64,000 nucleotides of DNA from Strigamia acuminata (Eukaryota > Arthropoda > Chilopoda > Geophilomorpha > Linotaeniidae): the NCBI GenBank assembly GCA_949358305.1, contig OX442314.1:4901087-4965086 (forward strand), in the 5' to 3' direction. The notes under the pieces are model-generated. The model did no database searches. It was not told the origin of the DNA and saw nothing but the letters and a program-made list of their open reading frames with translations. Below, one piece after another: positions 12,216 through 24,554 of this stretch. The position numbers and the translations under genes are program-made. Every line of letters begins with the position of its first letter. Position 1 is the first letter of the stretch.

Positions 12216-13257
12216 GTAGCATGTTTTGCAACAATCAAATGAAACAATCAATTTATCAACTTGTTGTCAAGTTTGAATCAGTGTCATGGTTTGTTCCTTG
12301 CGACTAACGCTATAAGCATGACACTCGCGGAGTGGCGGAATGTCGCCGCTCCAAATATCCACGTTAATCGGGTTTGGATTTGAAAAAAACTTTTTTCGAC
12401 GATTTCTTTGAAGTTCAAAATTGAGTTTTATGTATAGAATAAAAGATGAGAGATTTGTTGTCTCCTCTCCCCTTCCCCCCCACTCCCTCTCCTCAGACTG
12501 AAGGGATTTAATTGAAAGATTTGTCCGCCTGAGACCACTATCGATTAAATTCACTTTTGTGTCGATTGGATGAGGGGCTCGGGATGAAGACTTGAGTCGA
12601 CAACCTTCCTTTCTTCTCTTCACACGTGTCTAAAGTCGACTGCATTCCATTGTGCGCGTTGTTGGCAACTCCAGCGCTCCGCCGTTCCTGACGGCTCACA
12701 ATGATGCAAAATAGCGGATGATTGATTGCGTTTATTAATTCCTTTAATTTTTTTTCCCTTCATTGTTGTAGTTTCCAAGTTTGATAGATACAGTGATCCT
12801 CGAAGAGACTTAATTAAGGACGCTTGTCACGCTGGCGTCCGAATCAAGCCACGCGCCACTTGCTCATTAAAACGACACACATTACCTGCAATTCGTCGAT
12901 TAAAGGTCATAAATTAAGTGAGGATTCTGCTTGTCATAAATTTAATCCGGCTTTTTCGAAATTGATTTTTCACTCTTTCTTTTGAAAAAAGTAATGGGTT
13001 TTTTTTTTTGCTTTTTTTATAGTGTGCCTGTGTGGAAGTTTAGAATTGCTAGCCATGCTATAATTCTTGAAGTTTCAGAGAATTGGCAGCAAAATAACAA
13101 TGAAGTTTTAATTGTTACACATTATACGAGAAAATAGCATAGTTTATTTTGGCAGCAATATTCCACAAAATGGAAGTGAATTGTTTTACCTGTTTTCAAC
13201 TATTGTTGCAATATTGTGAGTAATGTGAACAAATTGAGGATATTGCGACGTCTACTG
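12216..13257. other. Intergenic, no gene recognised
   Basis: This is a non-tandem stretch with a somewhat GC-richer part at 12300-12900. Open frames at 12267-12623 and 12726-12917 have no recognisable domain. No RNA gene or transposon end is seen. Confidence 0.35.
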
Positions 13258-13815
13258 GTGTTTATCGATTGTTTCATTTTGATAGTTTTATTTTGATTGT
13301 TTCATTTTGATTGTTTTATTTTGATTGTTTCATTTTGATTGTTTCATTTTGATTGTTTCATTTTGATTGATTTAATGTTAATTGTTTCATTTTGATTGAT
13401 TTAATGTTGATTGTTTCATTTTGATTGTTTCATTTTGATTGTTTCATTTCTATTGTTTCATTTTGATTGTTTCATTTTGATTGTTTTATTTTGATTGTTT
13501 CATTTTGATTGTTTCATTTTGATTGTTTCATTTTGATTGTTTCATTTTGATTGTTTCATTTCCATTGTTTCATTTTGATTGTTTCATTTTGATTGTTTCA
13601 TTTTGATTGTTTCATTTTGATTGTTTCATTTTGATTGTTTCATTTTGATTGTTTCATTTTGATTGTTTCATTTCCATTGTTTCATTTTGATTGTTTCATT
13701 TTGATTGTTTCATTTTGATTGTTTCATTTTGATTGTTTCATTTTGATTGTTTCATTTTGATTGTTTCATTTTGATTGTTTTATTTTGATTGTTTCTTATT
13801 GATTGTTTCATTTTT
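13258..13815. repeat. 14-bp minisatellite
   Basis: About 39 copies of the 14-bp unit TTGTTTCATTTTGA occur, with scattered variants (TTTTATTTTGA, CATTTCCATTG, GATTTAATGTTGA). The CATTTCCATTG variant recurs at two places about 112 bp apart, which hints at duplication of blocks of eight units. Confidence 0.95.
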
Positions 13816-15085
13816 AAACAATGAAACACTACCAAATGTTTAACTGCATTGTTGACTGATCAGTCAAGTCCTGAATTTTGCATTGATGGAATTGCATTGT
13901 TAGAAACGTACAGTTGAAAAAGAATTTTTTTCCTCGACGCTTCGATCGGTCCTCGCAGTCGGGCAATAGGCAAAACCATTAAAAATTACGGAAATTTATT
14001 ATGATTTTGGGGAAAATGTTTTGTTAGTTTAAATTAGGTCGCTCTCGTTCGTTCTAATTGTTCGTTCTAATTATCACGAATTATCGTGGGAATTGTCTTT
14101 AATTTTTAAACGTCTCGCAGATGCATCTCACAAAAAAATATTTTTTTTAAAGTCGCCATTTCTTTTTTTTTTAATGACGCATTTATTTGATTCTCTTTAA
14201 TTCGTTTCGCGCCATTTCCGAGTCGCCTCCTTTGTTTGTACTGTGTAACCGGAAATTGGAGAAAAGGCAAAACGCCGGCATGAAAGGGTTTTTGGTCACG
14301 AACCGTGCACCGCCAAAACGAAACAATGGCCAAACATGTGTAATTAAAATTGCATTTCCAAATAAAAATTCTTTTCGCCAAAACAACTCCCAATCATCGA
14401 TCCAACAATCTAATCAATCAAAAAAAAATGGCCGCCAAAAAAATGGCCGCCATTTTTTTTTCTCGTTTTTTTTTTTTAAATAAGGGGAAAATAAAGTGCA
14501 AACTTTTCTCATTTGAAATTTTTTTTTTATTTTTTTTTATTTCATTTCCTGAGTTGGTGCTTTTGGTGAATTTTTTACGCGTTGCACAGTCGAAATTGGT
14601 TAATTTGGTGGGTTGGAAAAAAAGAACGCCGTGTTTAAAGTTGATCTTCGGACCGGGAATTGCACTTTAGGGGTTGGCGAAAAAGCCAATTAAGACCTGA
14701 TTCACCGATTGCACCCTCGCCATCTCATATTGAAAACGCTCTGGCTTAATTGACAACAATGCGACTTGGGCCTCATATTAAAAGATGGCGGCGATCGAGT
14801 AAATAAATAATAATAGGACAAGTGGGCCGAAGCGAAGCAGGGGGACATTAATATCGCTTGGCTGAACCTCTCTCTTGCGATTTACGCTTAATAATGCATC
14901 ACGTGGAGGCCTAGCCGAACAGAACGCCAGCGCGAGCGCCAACGCATATTCGCGGCTCGACTCAATACAAGCGTAATGAACGGTTCCTGCAAATATTACT
15001 GAAAAGTTTGGATTTTACAAATTTATTGCAAATTTATTACAAATCCTCCTTAAAGTTGTAGGAATGCTGTACTGCAATTATTCTA
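13816..15085. other. Intergenic, with ATGGCCGCC and AAGATGGCGGC motifs
   Basis: No gene is recognised. Two adjacent ATGGCCGCC words occur at about 14427-14452 and AAGATGGCGGC at about 14782. The region 14650-14960 is less AT-rich than its surroundings and could be regulatory, but nothing in it proves that. Open frames of 95-106 codons at 14106-14670 overlap on both strands and show no family signature. Confidence 0.35.
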
Positions 15086-15385
15086 ACTGGCACAAATTGA
15101 AACTATTGAAACTGGCACAAATTGAAAGTATAGCGACTGGCACAAATTGAAAGTATAGGGACTGGCACAAATTGAAAGGATAGGGACTGGCATAAATTGA
15201 AACCATTAAAACTGGCACAAATTGAAACCATTAAAACTGGCACAAATTGAAACCATTAAAACTGGCACAAATTGAAACCATTAAAACTGGCACAAATTGA
15301 AACCATTAAAACTGGCACAAATTGAAACCATTAAAACTGGCACAAATTGAAACCATTAAAACTGGCACAAATTGAAACTAGCACA
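15086..15385. repeat. 25-bp minisatellite
   Basis: About twelve copies of AAACTGGCACAAATTGAAAC plus CATTA (25 bp) are present. The first four copies are divergent (AAAGTATAGCG, AAAGGATAGGG) and the last seven nearly identical. Confidence 0.92.
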
Positions 15386-15570
15386 AAATAAATTAATGGA
15401 AAGTATTAAAACTATACTACAAAATGAAACAATAGAAAGTATTGAAACTATACAAAATGAAACAATGGAAAGTATTGAAACTATACAAAATGAAACAATG
15501 GAAAGTATTGAAACTATAAAAAATGGAACAATGGAAAGTATTGAAACACTACAAGTTGAAATTCTTAAAA
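15386..15570. repeat. 33-bp minisatellite derived from the neighbouring array
   Basis: About five copies of a 33-bp unit contain GAAACAATGGAAAGTATTGA and AACTATACAAAAT. It directly follows the 25-bp array and shares the ATTGAAAC word, so it probably arose from it. The open frame 15372-15629 (repeated ESIETIQNETM) is the translation of this 11-codon unit. Confidence 0.88.
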
Positions 15571-15619
15571 CAGAGACAAATTCAAAACTGTTGAAATTGA
15601 TGACAATTGAAACAATTGA

Positions 15620-17407
15620 TGACACATAAATTAAAGCTTTCTGAAGTAGGTGCTCATTGATATATCACCATCTTCTACTTGTCTCTCAATAGACCAAAAT
15701 ACAGTAATCCTCTCATCTTCCTAACCACATTGTATTTTTAATTTTTACTCAATGGACCATTTAAAATTTATAATATTTCCACTGTCACTCTATTCTAAAA
15801 AAAAACTTTACTTCTTTCTGCACCTTGTCACTACCAGTTCTGAGTTAGAAACTTAATGCTAGGATTCTCTCAAAACATTGAGAAGAAAACGCTCTGTCCC
15901 CTTTATTTCCATGACATACATGACTGCGAAGAAAAGCGTTGCTCGAAATGTCGTCAGCAGGTGGTGCACAGCATTTGTTACTATAAACTCTATTCAATAA
16001 AAGTTTATAATAACTTGCAATGGGTGCATTGAAAAGCAGCAAAGGCCAAAATTTATTGCCAACTGCCAATCAAAGCACGCACCAGAGGTGAATTTTTATT
16101 GGTGAGAAGAGAAACGACAAAAATCATCGTTCGTCCCTCTGCAGCGCCAATGTGGTAGAAATTGAAATCAAATTTCATTGGTTTCAAATATTGATCAACC
16201 GAGGTCACTGAAAGCGAGTGATGAGGTCACAATTTGACATTCCAATAAAAGCAAGTTTCCAAATAGCGCACGGGTGCACAATTAGAAGATATATACGCTG
16301 TACTGTGATGTATCCGTAAACTGGCGTGTTACCGAATTTTGACACTAGAGGGCAGTCATAATCCTTCCTGGACAAAAGTTGCTCCAAACCACCCAGAGGC
16401 AGAACATCTTAGCGTAGGAAGTTTTACGGTTGATCATTCTCCCACGCCTCGTATTAAATCGCGTTCAATGACAAACACGTGTCGATACCGGCTCTCAATG
16501 GGAATGTCGATGGTTGGATGCCATCTTCTTTCATTATTACAGTCGTTCGGCGGGTTATTTGCAGATAACGAGCGGAATTTGTCTTCGCCTCATTTCATCC
16601 CAAGAGGCATCCATCTTGAAAATGTGCACGGCACGCAAATAGCGACAATCCCGCAGAGCAGAATATTTTTGCAAATTTAGCACTCAGAATTGCCCGCTGT
16701 AATCTGTTTCGACAGAACTGTTGTGGTGACCCGGTAGTCACCAGGGTAAAACTAAAAATAAGAATATTTATTGGAAATACATATTTTATTTTATCAGAAT
16801 TAGTTCTGTTTATTATTCTTTGCTCAGTCAAAACTGAATTGAGCTGAGACCACAGCGTAGCCTTGAGCTTGTCAAGCGCCGGGGAAGTAGAAGCCAAACG
16901 TCGACATCATCGTGCCGCCCAAGTCGAGAAAGGTCCCGAATTGCCTGAAGTTGCCATGTTGTCAGTTCAGCATAAGGAATTCTTCCAACCGCAGTCAAAG
17001 AATTGCCCGAACTGTTTGTTGTCGTGCAGTTTGTGAGTAGAAGTAGAGATGAGATTTCGGAATATTTTCTGTTATTTTTTAAGTGAAGAAAATCGAATTA
17101 TTTCGGGCCAAAGTTGATCGATTATCGACAAGCGCCGACGTCGACAAGCCATTGCTGTCGTTATTTTACATATCATTTTATTAATATAAGTTAATTTAAA
17201 TAGTCAATTTATAATTTCAGTAGCAAAGAATTTATCTAAATATTTCATGTAAAGTGTGTTAAATTATTCTAGTTTCAGAATAAATTATTTAAGTGTTTGT
17301 TTTGAGAGAATATTAATCTCTTATTAATATTTTCTACCTAGTTTTGATAAGGTGTGGCAACCGCTTGTACCTTAGTTTAATTAGTTAAGAATAATTAAGT
17401 TAAAACA
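15620..17407. other. Intergenic, no gene recognised
   Basis: This is mixed non-tandem sequence. Minus-strand frame 15845-16069 and plus-strand frame 16339-16680 are open but match nothing I recognise and have no splice structure. Decayed dispersed elements are likely. Confidence 0.35.
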
Positions 17408-17690
17408 GGTTACAACACTATGTCTGACAGGTCAATCCTCACACCAGTACCAGCAACGGAAATGGAAACCAGCGCCATCTCTTGACAGGAATTAACAACT
17501 TCACAACAATGATAACAATAAAAAACACAACAAATAGAAATCGAGGAGAATCCGTAAGATTCAAACAATCGCATACAAAAGTCGTCTGTTGTCACCCTGA
17601 AACAATCGCATAGAAACACCGTCTGTTGTCGACACTAAACAATGCAAATAATCAGACAATCCTCCAGACCGCGTTCTACGTTGTGGCACA
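17408..17690. repeat. Dispersed repeat related to 8265-8440
   Basis: This shares ordered blocks with 8265-8440: CTATGTCT near the start, a GGAAATGGAAACCAGCGCCA-like block with ATCTCTT, then ACAATCCTC and a TTCTACGTTGTGG end. It also contains an internal duplication (AAACAATCGCATA at about 17563-17576 and again at about 17599-17612). The class of element is unknown. Confidence 0.5.
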
Positions 17691-18685
17691 GTAAAGGTTG
17701 CGTCCGACCGTAATTTAAAAAAAAAAATATTTCAGGGGGGCATGTGCCCCTTAGCACCCCCTGTTTTACACCTCTGACAGTCTCGTGTTTCTAACTTTCG
17801 AGTAGCGCCACAAATTCTCTCGCTGATGAAAGCGCACCTCAGGTCACTCTTGGAGCAAGATGACCAATGGCCGGCATCGGTCAAGCGCCGACACACAAAA
17901 TGGATCCCGTCGATGATTGATGTCGAGTAACACCGACACTTGTCAGCCATTGTTTTAATCCTCGCGCACGAGCGCCGTCAGTGCGACTAGGATAATTACC
18001 TGCCACCTGGTGATAAATGAGCAAACTAATCAGCATGCTCGCCCGCTCCGAGGTGTGAGTTTGGGTGCCACCTGGAACCACGACGGGGGGAGGCGTTTTT
18101 TGACGAGGAGGCGCGTGTAATTACATCGTAATTGCACGCGGCAGGGACGGCACGGAGCGGGGCGGAGCGGAGCGAGCGGCTCGTAACACGCGGCGCGCAA
18201 CAAGGCGCGGGGGATTACGGGATTGGTTAAGGGAGTGAGTGGAAGTGGGTATCAAATCACGTGACCGACTAATCACTCGAAAATTTTACCCGAGTTGGCT
18301 TTTATGAGGGTTTTTTTTTCTTTTTTTTGTCTTAACGCGCTTGCGAGCGTCGATAGGTGTCACCAAAGGGTTTGTTGCCGTGTTAACGACCCGGTGTTAA
18401 TAAAGATAAACCAAAATGGTTTGCTGCGTGTTTTAATGAGGTTGGGTTGGTTAGTTGAGGCTCTCGGCTAACTACTTTTGGGAAAATGTTGAGATTATTT
18501 TTTATTCGTGGACGTGTTAGACACAAATGTGGTTATAATAGACCAACTGTGGTGGTTGCAACAATAATAACAATGGTTGTGCACACTTTGATTGACGATC
18601 GATTAAACCTGGGGTTTCGCTCCTGGGAAACCGGCCGAAAATTTTTGGTATTGAAAATGCGTATTTTAATCTATTTTTCATAATT
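17691..18685. other. Intergenic with a GC-rich island at about 18085-18230
   Basis: The block 18085-18230 is very GC- and CpG-rich (GGGGCGGAGCGGAGCGAGCG, ACGCGGCGCGCAAC) in contrast to all neighbours, and contains a short imperfect palindrome around GTGTAATTACATCGTAATTG. It could be a promoter or CpG island, but no downstream exon is recognisable within the next kilobases. Confidence 0.4.
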
Positions 18686-18689
18686 TTAG

Positions 18690-19035
18690 ACATCTTTTGA
18701 TGGTTTTATCATAATTTTAGACTTTTTTTGATGGATTTTTCAACATTTTAGACATTTGTTGGTGGATTTTGCATTGTTTTAGACGTTTGTTGGTGGATTT
18801 TGCATTGTTTTAGACGTTTGTTGGTGGATTTTGCATTGTTTTAGACGTTTGTTGGTGGATTTTGCATTGTTTTAGACGTTTGTTGGTGGATTTTGCATTG
18901 TTTTAGACGTTTGTTGGTGGATTTTGCATTGTTTTAGACGCTTGTTGGTGGATTTTGCATTGTTTTAGACGTTTGTTGGTGGATTTTGCATTGTTTTAAA
19001 CGTTTGTTGGTGGTTTTTGCATTGTTTTAGATTTA
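18690..19035. repeat. 31-bp minisatellite
   Basis: About nine near-identical copies of a 31-bp unit (TTTTAGACGTTTGTTGGTGG plus ATTTTGCATTG), preceded by two degenerate copies. No coding role is seen. Confidence 0.93.
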
Positions 19036-19965
19036 AAACGATAAAAAAGTGTAAAATGATGAAAAATCAATCAATAAAGTCTAAACTGGTAAAAAAAACC
19101 AATCAGAAATGCCTAAAATCTTGGAAAATCAATCAAAAACAAAAAATAATTACGGTATTGAGAGTATCGATTTCCCGGCAGTACTGGACTTTTTGATATC
19201 GAAAAACCAGGAAATCCAAAACCTTAATCAAACGGAAAAATACTTTTTTTGCAGCAAAAAATTGTAAAATTAAAATGGCTGCCACACAAGTTGGATCGAG
19301 GGTCAAATTTTCACCCGACGTTTTTCTGACAGTCGGAAATAAAACGTCACTTTCTCCACCCGGCGTCAAACTTGTCATTTTCGAATTAAACGTTAAAAGA
19401 AACCCAAAAAAATTTTTTTTTTTATTATTATTATTTATTTTTTTTTCTGGATTCTCTCACGCATTTGGCGTCTCCCTGTATGTTTTTTTATTTCGTTTTT
19501 TTCACTTTTATTTTTTTTTTATCTGTGAAAACGCGATTCAATTCGGCGAAATTCCCGTCTTCGAGTAGAAAAGTTGAAAAGCCGGCCGACAGACGGCGTA
19601 ATAGGAGTACGATGCAGTGAAGCCTACCTAAAATGCGCGAGGGGGACTGCGCCTGGCAGGTTTTCATCCCCACTTCTCCTCACCACATCTTTCTTCTTTT
19701 CTTTTTTTTATTTCCTCCACAATTCCTTTAGCTTCGACCAAAGGCGATCGAAGTAAAAATCTCCGTTTGACTAACGAACCAGTTGCCGCCACTTGTAGTC
19801 TCTGATTACCGCCCTTCTGCCACGCACTTTCACCGCTTCCGATTACCTCAATTTGGACTTAAACAACTGATAAAAATAAAACACAAGCGAGAAACACACA
19901 AAAATCAATCGAGTTGGCTTTGCTGCGCGTCATGCAACCGGCTTTGCATGATCTGGGGTTTTTAA
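19036..19965. other. Intergenic, no gene recognised
   Basis: T-rich sequence with short overlapping open frames on both strands. I find no domain, RNA gene or transposon end. Confidence 0.35.
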
Positions 19966-19987
19966 ACCGGACAATTTTGGGCCAATA

Positions 19988-20614
19988 CAGTCGAATCTCG
20001 TTATAACGAATTTTTGTAACAACGAATTTTTTGAAAATGACCTGATTGGTTAGCCACAGAATACCATGTTAAAAAATTCGTTATAACGAATTTCGCTATA
20101 ACGTATCTCACAATAGCAAATTTTGCTAAAACGAATTTTACGAATCTGGGGTTTAAGCGTTTTTAAACCGGACAATTTTGGCCAATACAGTCGAATCTCG
20201 TTATAACGAATTTTTATTACAACGAATTTTTAAAAAATGACCTGATTGGTCACAGAACACCATTTTAAAAAATTCGTTATAACAAATTTTGCTATAACGG
20301 ATTTTCCAAGAGCGAATTTCGCTATAACGAATTTCACGATAGCAAATTTTGCTATAACGAATTTCACGAATCTGAGTTTAAGCGTTTTTAAACCGGACAA
20401 TTTTGGCCAATTTAATCGAATCTCGTTATAACGAATTTTTGTTACAACAAATTTTTAAAAATGACATTATTGGTTAGCCACAGTACACCATGTTAAAAAT
20501 TCGTTATAACGAATTTCGCTATAACGGATTACACAACAGCGAATTTCGCTATAACAAATTTCACAATAGCAAATTTTGATATAACGAACAATTCGTTATA
20601 ACGAGGTTCGACTG
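19988..20614. mobile_element. Tandemly tripled pogo/Tigger-like MITE
   Basis: The outer ends are inverted repeats: the left end reads CAGTCGAATCTCGTTATAAC and the right end, reverse complemented, reads CAGTCGAACCTCGTTATAAC. The left end is flanked by TA (19986-19987); the right flank reads TGATA, so an exact TA duplication is not intact. Inside, the end sequence with the leader TTTTAAACCGGACAATTTTG is repeated: units start at 19988, 20188 and about 20412 (spacing 200 and about 225 bp). Each unit is filled with TTCGTTATAACGAA-type palindromes. No transposase is present. Assignment to the pogo branch rests on the end sequence only. Confidence 0.75.
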
Positions 20615-21343
20615 TGATATAAACCCGCACTAGAATGCGCCTGAGCTGACGACACATTAAACGCATCATCGGTCAAGTCTCCCACTTAAACACCGTGCGC
20701 TATTTGCAATAAAAATCCCCGTGCACAATTGGAGGCCCGCGCGGTAATAGATTTCCTAGGGAATACAGATGGGGAATTCGGCACCCCTCCTGTGTGTCTA
20801 ATTGCGCACCCGTGCGGCATATTCTTGTCGGGGACGATTTCGCCGAAGATTATGGGAAAATCCCGGCGGCGTGGAAAATGTCGCTGACAAGATGAAGAAA
20901 ATGAAGTTGACTGCTAAAGAGATTCCACAAGTCGAAATTTCATTTTTTTTTCTCTCCTTATTTCATTGGGAATGTCAACACTTGTATTAGTAGCTATGGC
21001 TACAATCGCTTTGTTTAATCCTTCGGCGTGTGCGTGTTGCGAGGCGATATGCGGTGAAAGGCATTTTTCAATTTTAAGGGAGAGATAAAAATGAAAAAGA
21101 AAAAAGTGGCCGACAGTCACCAATCGAAGGTTGATCTTTTGATCCGACACCAGGAGGCCAACTCACCTCACAGTGGCAATTGGAAATTGGTTGGAATAGC
21201 ATTTTCGAGTCATAACAACTTGTGCTCGAGTTATGTTCACTTGGATGTTGGCAATTTTAAATATGGGAAGTGCAATTTATTTCTTTACCAGCAAATGCAT
21301 GTGTTTACGCAGTCTGTAGTATAACTTAGACCTCAAGCTGCAA
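20615..21343. other. Intergenic, no gene recognised
   Basis: This is non-repetitive sequence with a moderately GC-rich part at 20630-20880. Open frames below 80 codons show no recognisable product. Confidence 0.35.
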
Positions 21344-22088
21344 GTGTTCACTTTCAAGTGCACAGCTTTAAATACAGAGATTCAAGTAAAGAGATTCAAG
21401 TGTACAGCTTTAACTATAGAGATTCAAGTAAAGAGATTCAAGTGTACAGGTTTAAATATACAGATTCAAGTAAAGAGATTCAAGTGTACAGCTTTAACTA
21501 TAGAGATTCAAGTAAAGAGATTCAAGTGTACAGCTTTAAATATAGAGATTCAAGTAAAGAGATTCAAGTGTACAGCTTTAAATATAGAGATTCAAGTATG
21601 CAGCTTTTTATGTACAGATTCAAGTATGCAGCTTTTTATGTACAGATTCAAGTATGCAGCTTTTTATGTACAGATTCAAGTGTACAGATTCAATTGTACA
21701 GATTTAATTTTGCAGATTCTAGTGTACAGATTCAAGTGGACAGATTCAAGTGTACAGATTCAAGTGGACAGATTCATGTGTACAGATTCATGTGGACAGA
21801 TTCAAGTGTACAGACAAGTGTACAGATTCAAGTGTACAGGCAAGTGTACAGATTCAAGTGTACAGGCAAGTGTACAGATTCAAGTGTACAGGCAAGTGTA
21901 CAGATTCAAGTGTACAGGCAAGTGTACAGATTCAAGTGTACAGGCAAGTGTACAGACAAGTGTACAGATTCAAGTGGACAGATTCAAGTGTACAGACAAG
22001 TGTACAGATTCAAGTGTACAGGCAAGTGTACAGATTCAAGTGTACAGGCAAGTGTACAGACAAGTGTACAGATTCAAGTACAGTATAC
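21344..22088. repeat. ACAGATTCAAGTGT satellite, forward orientation
   Basis: Dozens of copies of a 12-15 bp core (TGTACAGATTCAAG) are arranged in higher-order forms: an early part mixes AAAGAGATTCAAGTGTACAG with TTTAAATATAGAGATTCAAG, and a later part alternates GATTCAAGTGTACAG with GCAAGTGTACA. Three overlapping reading frames stay open for over 250 codons; this is a property of the stop-poor unit and not a gene. Confidence 0.95.
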
Positions 22089-22110
22089 AGATTCAAGTGC
22101 ACTTGAATCT
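22089..22110. repeat. Perfect 22-bp palindrome at the satellite switch point
   Basis: The sequence AGATTCAAGTG is followed immediately by its exact reverse complement CACTTGAATCT, with no spacer. It is the point where the satellite changes strand, so everything to the left reads GATTCAAGTGTAC and everything to the right reads GTACACTTGAATC. Confidence 0.95.
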
Positions 22111-22770
22111 TTTCTATTAAATAGATTAAATCTCTTGAATCTGTACAGTTGAATCTGTACAGTTGAATCTGTACACTTGAATCTGTACACTTGAATCTGT
22201 ACACTTGAATCGGTACACTTGAATCTGTGCACTTGAATCTGTACACTTGAATCTGTGCAGTGAATCTGTGCACTTGAATCTGTACACTTGAATCTGTACA
22301 CTTGAATCTGTACACTTGAATCTGTACACTTGAATCTGTAAACTTGAATCTGTAAACTTGAATCTGTGCACTTGAATCTGTACACTTGAATCTATACACT
22401 TGAATCTGAACACTTGAATCTGACATGAATCTGTACACTTGAATCTGTGCACTTGAATCTGACAGTGAATCTGTACACTTGAATCTGTGCACTTGATCTG
22501 TGTACTTGAATCTGTCCACTTGAATCTCTTGAATCTGTACCTCTAAAAACTTGAATCTCTTGAATCTGTACCTCTAAAAACTTGAATCTCTTGAATCTGT
22601 ACCTCTAAAAACTTGAATCTCTTGAATCTGTACCTCTAAAAACTTGAATCTCTTGAATCTGTACCTCTAAAAACTTGAATCTCTTGAATCTGTACCTCTA
22701 AAAACTTGAATCTCTTGAATCCATTCTCTTGAAGATCCATCCTCTTGAATCTGTTCTCTTGAATGTTGTG
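22111..22770. repeat. ACAGATTCAAGTGT satellite, reverse orientation, with 31-bp subarray
   Basis: The same core occurs in reverse complement (CTTGAATCTGTACA) from 22134 onwards. Between about 22526 and 22716 six near-identical copies of a derived 31-bp unit occur (ACTTGAATCTCTTGAATCTG plus TACCTCTAAAA). Together with the left half it makes an inverted repeat with arms of roughly 650-750 bp. Confidence 0.93.
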
Positions 22771-24550
22771 TACACTTGTCTGAGTGTAAATCCCCTAAAT
22801 ATATCAGGATTTAAAACATTTAAAAACATATAGACACGTCTAAATGACTTTTCTGCACGCAAACTTGCAAAAGTGAACAATTTACACTCAAATGTTCACA
22901 TTTGCAGTGCAGCTTTAATTTCCCTTGCACTTTCTATCTCATTGCTACTTCAACTGGCATAAGTTATTCCACACTGGCATCTACCCCAAGTTGCTTATGC
23001 ATATTAAAGCATGATCCACAAGAAAAACAAGAGATAAGCAAAAGCCGTACATCTTACTGCATAATCAAATACATTTCATGTGGAGCATTTTAAATTTTGT
23101 TCAGTCTATGAGAAATGTTGACCGAAAAATCCGCTTAGACAAGGATTCACACCTAGGAAAACAATTTTTAAGAAAATAAAATTGATCCGCTGCCAAGCAT
23201 GTTGCTCAAATAATCATAAGCATGTGCCAACAGAATGTGCTTTATTGAAAACCGGTCGTTGCAGACTTTCGCACTTGTTCGGATTCTTTGTTTTTTATTA
23301 AGTGATTGGTAATTGGAATTTGGAATGTGCAGAATGGGAAAGGCAATGTTTTGCTATTGGAGGATTTTTTTTTTCATTTTATTGGTGGGAGAAAAAAAAT
23401 TGGGGGGGTTGGGGCAAATGTGTGCACAGATGTTTCATAAAGCGAGTTTTTCTCCGATGTAAAATTCAGATAAAAATTTATGAAATTCCATTTTTCATTT
23501 TGTAAGCAGATTTTTAAAATCGATATTTTCTATTTTGCCGATACAAAAATTGACTTTTTTTTCTTTTTTTTTTTGGAAAATCGATTTTTTTTTGGAACAG
23601 GAAAAAAAATCGATTTTTTTGGACACAAATATCGATACAGAAATCGATTTTTAGCATTATTTTTTTAATTTTTTCTAGAAGGAAACATCAATTTTTTGCT
23701 TCGTAAAATCGATTTTTACTTAATTCATAATATCGATATAAAAAAATCGATTTTGTTAGCAAATAAATTTTTTTTTCAAATAAAACAAATTATTTTTTAT
23801 AAAAAAAAATCGATTTGGACAAAATATAAAATATCGATATAAAAATCGATTTTTTTTTTATTTAGTAGAATGTTTCAGAAATATTTTCTATAGAGTTGTC
23901 AGGGCGAAACCAGCTGACAACTCCCAGCTCTGGTTGTGGTTTTCATTCGATTAAGGTAAACGAACCGAGTCAATAATTGAGACGTTGTGCCTCATTATTA
24001 ATTCATCGACAATAAATACGTCGTAGCCGCGATACTGACTCGGAACGTTGATAACCAAACAATAAAAGACGCTGCCGCATATTTTTATTTTTATTTCTTT
24101 AAGTTTCTCGTGTTGATTAACAGAAAACACCCGGAAATTCTTTTGCTTAATTATTTAAGACGACGTGGTTGTTTGAGACTCATCCGACGTTGTCATTCCT
24201 CGAGGTTCGCAGTCGTACGATACGGTGGGAATTGGTTGCCTTGGCGACGGTTTGGTTTTTTATCCATTTATTATTTAGCGGAGACTGGCAGTGTCACTTA
24301 AACTTAATCCCGTCTTTCTTCCTTTTTTTCACTCCGCTTTTTTTTGTTAACTTATTTTTAATCCGATTAACTTTAAATTATTGGCCGCCATATTGAATTT
24401 ACTAAATTGTTTCCCCTTTAATATTTGGTAATTTTATTGCAGTGTAAAATGTTAACTCGTTTAATGAAATAATGATGAAAATATCATTTTAAACCACAAA
24501 ATGACGGAAAAACAACAGTGAAATGATTGCGTTAAAAATAAACAATCAAA
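22771..24550. other. Intergenic, with an ATCGATTTTT-rich zone
   Basis: No gene is recognised. The block 23510-23870 carries repeated AAATCGATTTTT and AATATCGATATAAA words in irregular spacing. The segment 24100-24330 is less AT-rich, without a recognisable product. Confidence 0.4.
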
Positions 24551-24554
24551 CTAT

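Noticed and set aside
12027..12247. MPNPT repeat protein and the GFGIV frame on the other strand
   Set aside because: The 15-bp unit is a multiple of three, so both strands stay open; there is no start context, splice site or neighbouring exon.
21344..22519. Several overlapping open frames of 100-264 codons rich in TDSSVQIQVYRFKC
   Set aside because: They exist in several frames and on both strands of a simple satellite and have no flanking gene structure.
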